DNA of 64,000 bases from the NCBI GenBank assembly GCA_019638185.1, contig JAHBUH010000009.1, positions 62,001 to 126,000 of the forward strand, written 5' to 3'. Each line of letters starts with the position of its first letter. The stretch's first letter is position 1. A program made the translations under genes and the position numbers. The notes beneath the pieces are model-generated. The model did not search any database and was not told the origin of the DNA. It saw only the letters and a program-made list of their open reading frames with translations. Source of the stretch: Leadbetterella sp. Lineage in GTDB: Bacteria > Bacteroidota > Bacteroidia > Cytophagales > Spirosomataceae. This document shows, in pieces, positions 1 through 8,075 of this stretch.

Positions 1-2
1 CA

Positions 3-170
3 AGATTGGGGATAGTTGCTTCATTTTTAATAATGACGGCGGCCATTTTAGAGTTATTGGGTATTATAGAGCAAATTTCCATCTGGGGTATTTTACTTGC
101 CTTACCTATTGCGTTGTACGAAATGACACTTGCTGTAAGGTTAATCGTTAGAGGGCCATCGCCCGCATAG
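3..170 (+). CDS. DUF4386 family membrane protein, C-terminal fragment
   Basis: Open from the left edge in frame 3 to a TAG stop at 168-170; 55 residues are visible. They form two hydrophobic segments joined by a short loop (LLGIIEQ) and end in a tail beginning PIALYEMTLAVRLIV. The Y-E-M-(S/T)-L ending is typical of DUF4386 membrane proteins, whose function is unknown. The start lies outside the window. It converges on the HMG-CoA lyase gene with only 12 nt between the stops. Family assignment rests on the short C-terminal signature alone. Confidence 0.6.
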   Translation, partial: RLGIVASFLIMTAAILELLGIIEQISIWGILLALPIALYEMTLAVRLIVRGPSPA

Positions 171-182
171 CAGGGTTGAGGT

Positions 183-1028
183 CTATAGGGGTACCTTGAT
201 TAAATCCCGGAAACTCTCCTGAAGCCCGCTGATCTGCTCCAGGCTACCCCTCCCGAAATACATCAGCAGGTCTTCGGAAGCGATGTTTCCTACCAGCTCA
301 CTCTGCGCAAACGGGCAGCCGCCATAGCCCAGCAGCGCACCGTCAAACTTCCGGCAGCCGGCGGCATGGGCCGCCCGGATTTTTTCCAGACCCGCCATCC
401 TTTCCGAGTGGAAATGCGCACCTATCCGCAGATCCGGGAAAGCTGCACTGCAGGTCTCAAAAAGCTTTTGTATCCCGGCGGCATCGGCTTCACCGGTGGT
501 GTCCGCCAGGGAGAACTCCCGGATGCCGAGTGTGCTGATCTTTCCTATCCAGTCTACCACCAGCTGCTCACTCCAGGGATCGCCGTAGGGGTTACCGAAG
601 CCCATGGAGATATACACCTCCGTCTGGCGACCGGCGTCAGACACAGTGTCGTTTATCCGGCGGAGGCGCTCGTATGACTCTGTTATGCTGCTGTTGGCAT
701 TACGCCGCTGAAACTCTTCCGAAATAGAGAATGGGTAACCGAAAAAATCGATTTTGGCGTACCGGAGCCCGGTTTCCACACCCCGTTCATTCAGCACAAT
801 AGCCAGGAGCCCGGTGCCGTGGGTATCACTGATGGCCTCCAGCACCGCTTCCGTATCCGCCATCTGAGGCACTGCTCGCGGCGAAACAAAGCTCCCGAAG
901 TCGATCCGGTCAAACAGTCCGCTCTCCAGCAGCCGGTTGATATGGGCCGCCTTCTTCTCCGCCGGAATCAGGGCGTGAATTCCCTGGATGGCGTCCCGAG
1001 GACAGTCGGTGAGCAGCACTTCACGCAT
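183..1028 (-). CDS. Hydroxymethylglutaryl-CoA lyase
   Basis: Cleaves HMG-CoA to acetyl-CoA and acetoacetate, the last step of leucine breakdown. The 281-residue protein has the HMGL TIM-barrel marks: DCPRDAIQG near residue 8 (the D-x-x-R-D-x-x-Q active-site strand), SLADTTGEAD around residue 173, the metal-binding GAHFH around 203, and the glycine-rich cysteine loop YGGCPFA around 239 that carries the catalytic Cys. It is slightly shorter than the usual roughly 300 residues but no motif is missing. Its start overlaps the acyl-CoA dehydrogenase end by 8 nt, so the two are probably co-transcribed and translationally coupled. Confidence 0.93.
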   Translation of the reverse strand: MREVLLTDCPRDAIQGIHALIPAEKKAAHINRLLESGLFDRIDFGSFVSPRAVPQMADTEAVLEAISDTHGTGLLAIVLNERGVETGLRYAKIDFFGYPFSISEEFQRRNANSSITESYERLRRINDTVSDAGRQTEVYISMGFGNPYGDPWSEQLVVDWIGKISTLGIREFSLADTTGEADAAGIQKLFETCSAAFPDLRIGAHFHSERMAGLEKIRAAHAAGCRKFDGALLGYGGCPFAQSELVGNIASEDLLMYFGRGSLEQISGLQESFRDLIKVPL

Positions 1029-2166
1029 TTTTCTGAATATCTCTGGAGATCACGATCTTCTGAATCTCGGAAGTTCCTTCGCCGATGGTGCAGAGCTTGG
1101 AATCGCGGAAAAACTTCTCGGCGGGGTAATCCTTGGTATAGCCATAACCTCCATGAATCTGAACGCTGTCCGTAGCCACTTCCACGGCCGTTTCCGAGGC
1201 AAAAAGCTTAGCCATGGCCCCGGCCCGGGTCACATTCCCACCGTGATCTTTATAAAAAGCGGCCTGCCGGCAAAGCAGTTCCGCGGCCTCGATCTTGGTG
1301 GCCATTTCCGCCAGTTTAAAGCTGATGGCCTGGAAATCGAAGATCTTTTTTCCGAACTGCTCGCGCTCATGGGCGTAGCGGAGGGCGCATTCATAAGCTC
1401 CGCGGGCTATGCCCAGGGATAAGGCGGCAATGGAGATGCGTCCGCCATCCAGCAGTTTCAGCGCCTGTTTAAATCCCTCTCCTTCCTGACCGATCAACTG
1501 ATCCCGGTGCACCCGGCAGTTATCAAAAAACAGGCAGGCCGTTTCTGAAGCGCGCATACCCAGCTTATTTTCTTTTTTCCCGGCTGAAAAACCGGGCGTA
1601 TCTTTCTCAATAATGAAAGCCGACATCTCCTTACTTCCGGAGCTGTAACCCGACCGCGCTATCACCACCGCCACGTTAGAGCTGATGGCATGCGTAATAA
1701 AATTTTTGGAGCCGTTCAGGATATAATGATCGCCGTCTTTTTCGGCAAAAGTGGTCATCCCACCCGCATCCGAGCCCGAGCTGGTTTCTGTCAGCCCCCA
1801 GGCACCGATCCACTCGCCGGAGGCCAGCCGGGGAAGGTAAAAACGCTTCTGGTCTTCGTTAGCAAAACTATAAATATGATTTGTACACAGCGAATTATGC
1901 GCCGCCACCGACAGTCCAATAGACCCGCACACCTTGCTGATCTCGTCCAGGATGGTGATGTACTCCTGGTAAGAGAGTCCTGCACCGCCATACTCCTCCG
2001 GGATCACAATGCCCATAAAGCCGTGCTCCCCCAGTTTTTTGAACAATTCCACGGGAAAAACCTGGGCTTCATCCCACTCCATTACGTGCGGACGGATGTA
2101 GGTTTCTGCAAAGTCGCGGGCGCTCTGCCGGATCAGGCTCATATGGTCAGCGTCGGTGATAAACAT
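1021..2166 (-). CDS. Acyl-CoA dehydrogenase, short-chain/butyryl type
   Basis: FAD-dependent alpha,beta-dehydrogenation of a short acyl-CoA, passing electrons to ETF. The 381 residues cover the standard three-domain fold: helical N-terminus, middle beta domain (WGLTETSSGSDAGGM, around residues 123-137), and C-terminal helical domain with REQFGKKI and IHGGYGYTKDYP. The C-terminal IGEGTSEIQ carries the Glu that is the catalytic base in short- and medium-chain enzymes; isovaleryl-CoA dehydrogenases normally have Ala or Gly there. The neighbours suggest isovaleryl-CoA as substrate, but this residue points to a butyryl-type enzyme, so the substrate is left open. It precedes HMG-CoA lyase in one transcript and diverges from the carboxylase gene. 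Confidence 0.9.
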   Translation of the reverse strand: MFITDADHMSLIRQSARDFAETYIRPHVMEWDEAQVFPVELFKKLGEHGFMGIVIPEEYGGAGLSYQEYITILDEISKVCGSIGLSVAAHNSLCTNHIYSFANEDQKRFYLPRLASGEWIGAWGLTETSSGSDAGGMTTFAEKDGDHYILNGSKNFITHAISSNVAVVIARSGYSSGSKEMSAFIIEKDTPGFSAGKKENKLGMRASETACLFFDNCRVHRDQLIGQEGEGFKQALKLLDGGRISIAALSLGIARGAYECALRYAHEREQFGKKIFDFQAISFKLAEMATKIEAAELLCRQAAFYKDHGGNVTRAGAMAKLFASETAVEVATDSVQIHGGYGYTKDYPAEKFFRDSKLCTIGEGTSEIQKIVISRDIQKNA

Positions 2167-2320
2167 GGTTTGAAACAGTTGTTTTATTTGCTATACTAAT
2201 AATTTACATGCCAAATATCTTAAAAAAATTCCTATTTTGTTTAAAAAAAGTGATATTTTTAGGAACGAAAAGTTAAACAAAAAAATCCGTTTCCAAATAA
2301 TATTCTGAATTTTTTAATCA
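2167..2320. promoter_or_regulatory. Divergent promoter region, leucine catabolism genes
   Basis: AT-rich 154-bp gap between the divergent dehydrogenase and carboxylase genes. On the minus strand GATATTTG (complement of 2211-2218) is one base off the Bacteroidota -7 box TAnnTTTG, about 45 nt before the dehydrogenase ATG. On the plus strand CCTATTTTGTT near 2232-2242 is a poorer match. No clear operator palindrome is visible. Confidence 0.4.
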
Positions 2321-3928
2321 ATGAACGATTTAATTTCCATATTAAATACCCGGAAAGAATCCCTGCGGCTGGGCGGCGGTATAGACAAAATAAAAAAACA
2401 CAAGGCCAAAGGCAAGCTCACCGCCTGGGAAAGGATAGAATACCTCCTGGACAAAGACCGGGATTACCTGGAGGTAGGAATATTTGCCGGTGACGGAATG
2501 TACGAGGAGGAAGGCGGCTGCCCGAACGGCGGCGTGGTGGTGGTTATCGGCTACGTAAAAGACCGGATGTGCGTGATCGTCTCCAATGACGCCACCGTAA
2601 AAGCCGGGGCCTGGTTCCCTATCTCCGGGAAGAAAAACCTGCGCGCCCAGGAGATCGCCATGGAAAATCACCTGCCCATCATTTATCTGGTAGACTCAGC
2701 CGGGGTTTACCTGCCCATGCAGGACGAGATCTTCCCCGACAAAGAGCATTTTGGCCGGATCTTCCGCAATAACGCCCGGATGTCATCCATGGGCATCCCG
2801 CAGATTTCCGCCATTATGGGCAGCTGCGTGGCCGGCGGGGCTTACCTGCCCATCATGTCGGATTACGCGTTTATTGTGCAGGACTCCGGCTCGGTATTCC
2901 TGGCCGGCCCCTACCTGGTGAAATCCTCCATCGGTGAAAACGTGGACGCTGAAACCCTGGGCGGAGCCTCCACCCACTCCGTTATTTCCGGGGTGACCGA
3001 TAACCGCTTCCCCACCGATGAGGCCTGCCTGGACGCCGTGAAAGATGTGATGGATAAAATGGGGGGCTTCCCGCGGGCCGGCTTTAACCGCAAAGCTTCC
3101 CACCGGCCGGCCGTGGCACCGGAAAAAGCCGCTGAGCTCCTGCCGCAGGATCGCACCAGCCCCTATAACATGCACGCTATCCTGGAGACCCTCGTAGACG
3201 AAGGCAGTCTGGAAGAATACAAGGCGGAATACGGCAAAACCCTCATCTGCGCCACGGCGCGGATAGACGGCTGGGCCGTGGGTATCGTGGCTAACCAGCG
3301 GGAGATTGTGAAAGCGAAGAAACCCGGCGGAGGCTCCGAGCTCCAGATGGGTGGGGTGATCTACAGTGATTCCGCCGACAAGGCCGCCCGTTTTATCATG
3401 AACTGTAACCAGCAGCGCATCCCCCTGGTGTTCCTGCAGGACGTGACCGGTTTTATGGTGGGCAGTCGCTCGGAACAGGGCGGTATCATCAAAGACGGCG
3501 CCAAAATGGTCAATGCCATGGCTAACTCGGTGGTACCGAAATTCACCTTCATCCTGGGCAACAGCTACGGTGCCGGTAATTACGCCATGTGTGGGAAAGC
3601 CTATGACCCGCGCCTGATTTACGCCTGGCCTTCGGCCCAGATGGCAGTCATGAGCGGGGCCTCCGCCGGGAAAACCCTGCTGCAGATCCGTGAAGCCGCC
3701 CTGAAATCCAAAGGCGTACATCTGAGTGAAGAAGAGAAAGCTGCACTGCTCAGCGAGATAGACCGGAAATACAATGAACAGCTCAGCCCGTATTACGCGG
3801 CCGCCCGGCTGTGGGTAGATGGGATCATTGACCCCGCCGAAACCCGGAAGGTCATCAGCATGGGGATAGAAGCGGCGGATCACGCTCCGCTGACCGAGCG
3901 GTACAATGTGGGCGTCATCCAGACGTAG
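2321..3928 (+). CDS. Methylcrotonyl-CoA carboxylase beta subunit (carboxyltransferase)
   Basis: Transfers the carboxyl group from carboxybiotin to 3-methylcrotonyl-CoA, the step before HMG-CoA formation in leucine catabolism. The 535 residues match the usual length and hold both crotonase-fold halves: the N-terminal half has LPMQDEIFPDKEHFGRIF and the oxyanion-type GSCVAGGAYLPIMSD; the C-terminal half has QDVTGFMVG and GNSYGAGNYAMCG. The DEIFPDKEHFGR stretch resembles methylcrotonyl- rather than propionyl-CoA carboxylase. It stands alone on the plus strand, divergent from HMG-CoA lyase and the dehydrogenase. The biotin-carboxylase alpha subunit it needs is not in this window. Confidence 0.9.
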   Translation: MNDLISILNTRKESLRLGGGIDKIKKHKAKGKLTAWERIEYLLDKDRDYLEVGIFAGDGMYEEEGGCPNGGVVVVIGYVKDRMCVIVSNDATVKAGAWFPISGKKNLRAQEIAMENHLPIIYLVDSAGVYLPMQDEIFPDKEHFGRIFRNNARMSSMGIPQISAIMGSCVAGGAYLPIMSDYAFIVQDSGSVFLAGPYLVKSSIGENVDAETLGGASTHSVISGVTDNRFPTDEACLDAVKDVMDKMGGFPRAGFNRKASHRPAVAPEKAAELLPQDRTSPYNMHAILETLVDEGSLEEYKAEYGKTLICATARIDGWAVGIVANQREIVKAKKPGGGSELQMGGVIYSDSADKAARFIMNCNQQRIPLVFLQDVTGFMVGSRSEQGGIIKDGAKMVNAMANSVVPKFTFILGNSYGAGNYAMCGKAYDPRLIYAWPSAQMAVMSGASAGKTLLQIREAALKSKGVHLSEEEKAALLSEIDRKYNEQLSPYYAAARLWVDGIIDPAETRKVISMGIEAADHAPLTERYNVGVIQT

Positions 3929-4065
3929 TGATGGCTGTTGGGTCACTACCTGCGCGTCCCGACCTGCCATTCAGGCAACTCTCCCGGCCTGCGTAGCACG
4001 GCCTACCCGGCCCGGCCAGACGGAAACCACGTGACCCTCATTAAGTCGGGCCTGCATGGCCCGAC
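3925..4065. repeat. GC-rich palindromic intergenic segment
   Basis: Between the convergent carboxylase and muramidase genes. GTAGTGA (3925-3931, overlapping the carboxylase stop) pairs with TCACTAC (3943-3949). A perfect 8-bp hairpin GTCGGGCC/GGCCCGAC with loop TGCAT lies at 4045-4065. Near copies of CGACCTGC recur through the stretch. No T-tract follows, so these are not classic intrinsic terminators; they resemble REP-like palindromes. The plus-strand reading frame running through here has no recognisable protein and is treated as chance. Confidence 0.45.
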
Positions 4066-4094
4066 CTACACGGCGCGACCTGCATGGCTCAACA

Positions 4095-4658
4095 CTATTC
4101 CGCCAGAGCTACATGCAGAAACCGCTCCTCCCACTCTTCCGGCAGGGAGTAGTCGTTCACACTCAGGTCATTATCTTCCGTATTGATAAAGAAAGAGCGG
4201 GCCCGTTTTTCCCAGCCCGGGTATTTGTAGGCCAGCTTGCGGGAACGGTAATATAACACCCTGTACTTTACAAAAGAATTCACCAGTTCATCAGGATACG
4301 GGTAGGCATTGGCGGCCCGGATATCAGCCCGGGAGAGCTTCCCATCCTGTTCTACACCTAAGATAGCCTCAAATGCCCGGATATTGACCCCGTCTTTGCC
4401 TTCGCCGGCATTGATCAGGTGGTCTATTAATACCTCGGCGAGGTCCTGGCTTTTAAAGTGGTTTCCGTGATACTTATTCCAGTACTCCCGGCGGTAAATG
4501 TCTACGGCTTCCTGCCGCGTAAAATTTCTGTCGCCCCAAAGCGGCTTGTGGATTCCGTAACCTGCCCCTTCAAACTTCAGGAGCTTGGGCACATATTTTT
4601 CAAAGGAGGCCGCACTGGCGGAAAAAGACAAAAGAACTAAAACTAACCATTTTATCAT
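4095..4658 (-). CDS. Glycoside hydrolase 108-type N-acetylmuramidase, exported
   Basis: Predicted lysozyme-like enzyme cutting peptidoglycan glycan strands. The 187 residues open with a signal peptide (MIKWLVLVLLSFSASA). LLKFEGAGYG around residue 28 matches the catalytic Glu region of GH108 (EGGY in most members), and LIDHLINAGEG matches the family's central helix. The C-terminal half (ILGVEQDGKLSRADI, then VKYRVLYYRS) is the peptidoglycan-binding PG_binding_3-like part. The linker after the catalytic Glu is shorter than in phage members. No holin or phage gene is nearby, so it looks like a domesticated wall-remodelling enzyme (inference). Confidence 0.82.
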   Translation of the reverse strand: MIKWLVLVLLSFSASAASFEKYVPKLLKFEGAGYGIHKPLWGDRNFTRQEAVDIYRREYWNKYHGNHFKSQDLAEVLIDHLINAGEGKDGVNIRAFEAILGVEQDGKLSRADIRAANAYPYPDELVNSFVKYRVLYYRSRKLAYKYPGWEKRARSFFINTEDNDLSVNDYSLPEEWEERFLHVALAE

Positions 4659-4761
4659 TTTATTTTCTTTTGGTGGAAAAATGCTGCATGACTGCAGGTG
4701 GCCAACCGGCCGGAAATCGCTGATCCTGAGACGGATTCGGATCGATTTCGAAAAAGAAACG

Positions 4762-4769
4762 CAAAGATA
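4762..4769 (-). promoter_or_regulatory. -7 box TATCTTTG before the muramidase gene
   Basis: The complement of 4762-4769 reads TATCTTTG, an exact TAnnTTTG match about 100 nt before the muramidase ATG. No convincing -33 TTG at the expected spacing. The rest of the 242-bp gap (4659-4900) shows nothing I can name. Confidence 0.45.
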
Positions 4770-4900
4770 CCGCCTTTTTGTATATGATCCTAATAATATT
4801 CTTTATTCAAGCTCTTTATCGGGGAATTTTGGGAGTATTTAAGGAACAAATAGCCTCAAACCAGAATATAATTTTTCAAGACCTAAATTACCGGGGCGGA

Positions 4901-6265
4901 TTAACGAACCGTTTTGTCGATCAGGGAGAGTAGCGGCCCGGTCATAAACGTAGTGATCAGCGCCATAAACACCATCATAGCAAAAATCTCCGGGCTCAGT
5001 ACACCCAGGTCATACCCGATGTTCAGAACCACCAGCTCCATCAGCCCCCGGGTGTTCATCAGTACCCCTATGGAAAGGCTGGTTTTCCAGTCCTGGCCCA
5101 CAAACCGCGCTGCCAGTGCACTGCCCAGGAACTTGCCGGCCACCGCCACCAGTACAATAAGGAACAGGGTAACGTACATCTCCGGATCGGACAGCCCGGT
5201 GATATGCGTACGCAGGCCCGTGAAAGCAAAAAACAAAGGCAGAAACAATACCACGGTCAGGTCTTCCACCTTATTCACCAGCAACTGGCGGAAATCGTCA
5301 GGCATAATGATCCCGGCCAGGAAAGCCCCGAACAGGGCATGAATACCGATGACCTCGGTGGTGTAAGCCGACAACACCACGGTCAGGAAAATAACGGCTA
5401 TTTTGCGTTTGGTTACGCCTTTCCCCTTGTTTAAAAGCCACTTCTGCAGGAAAGGCCGCACTACCCGCATCATAATCACCACATAAATCACGGCCAGGCC
5501 TATGATATAAAGGGTGCTGGTCATGGATCCGGCCTTGGCAATGGCGATCACCGCCGCCAGGATACACCAGGCAGTAATATCATCTACGGCGGCACAGGTG
5601 ATGACCATAGTCCCCAGCCGGGTTTTATAAATGCCCTTTTCCTGCACGATCCGCGCCAGCACAGGAAAGGCCGTAATGCTCATGGCTACCCCCATAAAAA
5701 GGGCAAACGAGAGAAAATTAACGCCCTCCAGGGCAAAACGTTCATACAGGAAATACGAAAGCCCCACCCCCAGGGCAAACGGCACCAGGATACTGGCATG
5801 GCTGATTACCACCGCCTGATCCGTACTGTTTTTTAAAGCCCCCAGATCCAGTTCCAGCCCCACAATAAACATATAAAGCACCAGGCCTACCTGGCTCAGG
5901 AGTTGCACATTTTCAAGGGAAGAAGGCGGAAACAGCGCCGCAGACACATCCGGGAAATAGAGGCCAAAAAGCGAAGGTCCCAGCAGGATGCCGGCTATCA
6001 TCTCGCCTACTACCGACGGCTGCCCTATCTTTTTGCAGAGAAAACCAAACAGCTTGGCCACCAGCACAATCACCGCCATCTGGCTCAGCAGCACCGCCAA
6101 CGGATGATGCAGGTTAAACATCAGGATGTCCAAGAGGCTATCTTCTGCCTTCACATCCCGGATCAGCCGGCCCTGCTCCAATGATTTACCGGCATTCAGG
6201 ATCCCGTAAATGATCAGGGAGAAAAAGGCCGTTACCCCCGAGTAAAAAAGCAGGTTTTTCTTCAT
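4901..6265 (-). CDS. Cation:proton antiporter, CPA2/KefB-like
   Basis: A 454-residue inner-membrane protein with about 12 hydrophobic segments and the Na+/H+ exchanger fold. Visible marks are [12 protein letters not shown] near residue 86, [11 protein letters not shown] near 137, and the paired-aspartate region [12 protein letters not shown] near 222, where the DD usually serves in ion exchange. It ends with the membrane core; no RCK/TrkA-N domain is attached, unlike full KefB. It starts 6 nt after GlsB and is probably the last gene of that operon. Whether it moves Na+ or K+ cannot be told. Confidence 0.85.
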   Translation of the reverse strand: MKKNLLFYSGVTAFFSLIIYGILNAGKSLEQGRLIRDVKAEDSLLDILMFNLHHPLAVLLSQMAVIVLVAKLFGFLCKKIGQPSVVGEMIAGILLGPSLFGLYFPDVSAALFPPSSLENVQLLSQVGLVLYMFIVGLELDLGALKNSTDQAVVISHASILVPFALGVGLSYFLYERFALEGVNFLSFALFMGVAMSITAFPVLARIVQEKGIYKTRLGTMVITCAAVDDITAWCILAAVIAIAKAGSMTSTLYIIGLAVIYVVIMMRVVRPFLQKWLLNKGKGVTKRKIAVIFLTVVLSAYTTEVIGIHALFGAFLAGIIMPDDFRQLLVNKVEDLTVVLFLPLFFAFTGLRTHITGLSDPEMYVTLFLIVLVAVAGKFLGSALAARFVGQDWKTSLSIGVLMNTRGLMELVVLNIGYDLGVLSPEIFAMMVFMALITTFMTGPLLSLIDKTVR

Positions 6266-6271
6266 GGCCGG

Positions 6272-7231
6272 CTATCGCTTTTCCCGGGGATGGCCGTAGT
6301 GCCGGTCGCGTTCAAATGAGCTGATATGCCGCTCCTTTTTGCTGTCAAAAATATCGGCTATCGTGATCAGGATCCCGGTTTCCTCCACCTCGCCGAAATC
6401 TTCGTTCTGGGCGGTACCAAATGACTTCATGGTGGAAGAAAGCCCCATGTAGGTATTGATCAGGGGCGGGATATTCTCGCCCAGTGCGCGTACTTTTGAA
6501 TTCAGCACCTTATAGCCTTCTTTATAATCCAGGCCGTCAAAAATCCCTTCATACCTGCTTATATCCGTAAAATAGCCCAGCGGGTGAATAGGCCACACCA
6601 GCTTTTCCGGATCCGGGAAATAATGATTCATAAAATAGAGCAGCAGATCCCGCGCCTCTTTGGTATAATGCGGGTACATGGTCACCTTCCCGAAAAGATA
6701 TTTGATATCCGGGTTCAGCATTACAATGGCCCCCAGGCCGTCCCACAGGTTATCCAGTGAAAAAAGGCCTTTCCGGTTATCCTTTCCGGGCTGGAACTTA
6801 GGCTGCACAAATGACCTCCCCAGCTCTATGGTATACGGCAGGTAATCCTGTATGAATTTCTCCGAAAAATGGAAATAATGGGCCGTGGAGAGGTTATAAA
6901 TGCCCTCTTCGTTTGTGCTGACGTTTGCTCCCCGGATCAGCCGGTACCCCGCCACGATCTCCTCCTCCTCCGGATCCCAGGTGACCAGCTGGTCATAAGC
7001 ATCTTCACACGTATCATTCTCATCAATATCCACCGCCAGCCCTGTGCCGCCACCGGCTGACCGGAACGTCAGCTCCCGCAGCCGGCCGATCTCCTGTATG
7101 GTATTAGGCTGCCTGTGGTGATTAACGAGGTGAACTTCGATATTCCCGAAATTGGTATACCGTAAAAATGTATCTTTGTTTAATTCCTTTTTTAAGATAT
7201 TTCTATCTACCGGTTTTAATATTTCCTGCAT
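6272..7231 (-). CDS. glsB: GlsB/OlsB-like N-acyltransferase (aminolipid synthesis)
   Basis: A 319-residue GNAT-fold acyltransferase of the OlsB/hemolysin-like family. Known members attach a 3-hydroxy fatty acid to the amine of ornithine (OlsB) or glycine (Bacteroides GlsB). Recognisable parts are IGRLRELTFRSAGGGTG around residue 47, the GYRLIRG strand around 94, and IELGRSFVQPKFQ around 136. It lies 11 nt downstream of a GlsA-like O-acyltransferase, the pairing that makes glycine and related N-acyl amino-acid lipids in Bacteroides. Function is inferred from family and pairing; the amino acid used is not certain. Confidence 0.8.
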   Translation of the reverse strand: MQEILKPVDRNILKKELNKDTFLRYTNFGNIEVHLVNHHRQPNTIQEIGRLRELTFRSAGGGTGLAVDIDENDTCEDAYDQLVTWDPEEEEIVAGYRLIRGANVSTNEEGIYNLSTAHYFHFSEKFIQDYLPYTIELGRSFVQPKFQPGKDNRKGLFSLDNLWDGLGAIVMLNPDIKYLFGKVTMYPHYTKEARDLLLYFMNHYFPDPEKLVWPIHPLGYFTDISRYEGIFDGLDYKEGYKVLNSKVRALGENIPPLINTYMGLSSTMKSFGTAQNEDFGEVEETGILITIADIFDSKKERHISSFERDRHYGHPREKR

Positions 7232-7242
7232 AAATTTATTGA

Positions 7243-8064
7243 TTATGCCATCGCATAAACTCTCTCTTTTACGGTTTCAGCCCACTCCTGCTCGGTCTTC
7301 CCCTGGCTCAGCTCTTCGTAAGGAATAGGCTTCCCGATGTGAATGGTCACTTTTTTATTTCGCTGTGCAAACATTTCGTCGGCCAGGTAAAACATCTCCA
7401 GGTTAGCTCCTATGCCCACGTTTTTCCGAAATCTCGCTAAATTATAAAAAAAGTCTGAATTTCGGCCCTCTATAAAAACCGGAATTACATCTTTTTTATA
7501 TTTCTTCGCTTTGGTAATAAAGTTCTTTTTCCATTCCAGGTCTTTGATCACCCCGTTCTTCCGTTTCCGGGACACCAGCCCGGCCGGGAAAACCAGCAGC
7601 GCCTGGTCACTGGCATAGGCTTCATCAATCAGCCGGGAAGCTTCGCGGGCCTGTTTTCCGTGCTTATTCACCGGGATAAACAGCGGCCCCAGGTTTTTGA
7701 TATTCATCAGGATATCATTCACCAGGAACTTGATATCCTTCCGGTAGTGGCCCAGCGCATGCATAAACGCTATACCGTCCAGTCCGCCCAGCGGGTGATT
7801 AGACGCAAACACCACCCCACCCGTCAGCGGGATATTCTCCGCCCCCTTCAGCTCCACTTTTACCTTCAGCTCCTGCGTGATCAGGGCATCTACAAAATCC
7901 AGCCCGTCCAGGTGGCCTATGTTATGCATTACCTCGTTAATATCATCCTCATGCACGATCCGCTCAATATACCGCAGCACAAAACCCGGCAGCCACTTCA
8001 GCAGCCCGGGGTTCTTTCCGGCTATCACCTCCCGGATCACTATAAATTTCTTACTCTCACTCAT
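7243..8064 (-). CDS. glsA: GlsA-like 1-acylglycerol-phosphate-type O-acyltransferase
   Basis: A 273-residue PlsC-superfamily acyltransferase. The active-site box is SNHPLGGLDG near residue 89, with five rather than four residues between the His and the Asp (HX5D, a variation of the usual HX4D). VFPAGLVSRK near 158 corresponds to the glycerol-phosphate-binding FPEG block, here with Ala for Glu. In Bacteroides this enzyme adds the second, ester-linked acyl chain to the lyso-aminolipid made by GlsB, which follows here after 11 nt. The GH92 gene ends 11 nt upstream, so the four genes look like one operon. Confidence 0.8.
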   Translation of the reverse strand: MSESKKFIVIREVIAGKNPGLLKWLPGFVLRYIERIVHEDDINEVMHNIGHLDGLDFVDALITQELKVKVELKGAENIPLTGGVVFASNHPLGGLDGIAFMHALGHYRKDIKFLVNDILMNIKNLGPLFIPVNKHGKQAREASRLIDEAYASDQALLVFPAGLVSRKRKNGVIKDLEWKKNFITKAKKYKKDVIPVFIEGRNSDFFYNLARFRKNVGIGANLEMFYLADEMFAQRNKKVTIHIGKPIPYEELSQGKTEQEWAETVKERVYAMA

Positions 8065-8075
8065 TTTTTTAAGGT

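Noticed and set aside
2783-3970. Long minus-strand reading frame (395 codons) opposite the carboxylase beta gene
   Set aside because: It is antisense to a clearly conserved gene, is rich in His/Gly/Phe/Val as expected from codon shadow in GC-rich DNA, and shows no domain.
3938-4186. Plus-strand frame of 82 codons in the palindromic gap
   Set aside because: Begins in a repeat-rich gap, overlaps the end of the muramidase gene, and its composition (Pro, Arg, Thr, Ala) follows the palindromes.
4095-4658. Prophage remnant around the GH108 muramidase
   Set aside because: No holin, integrase, portal or tail gene is near; the protein has its own signal peptide.
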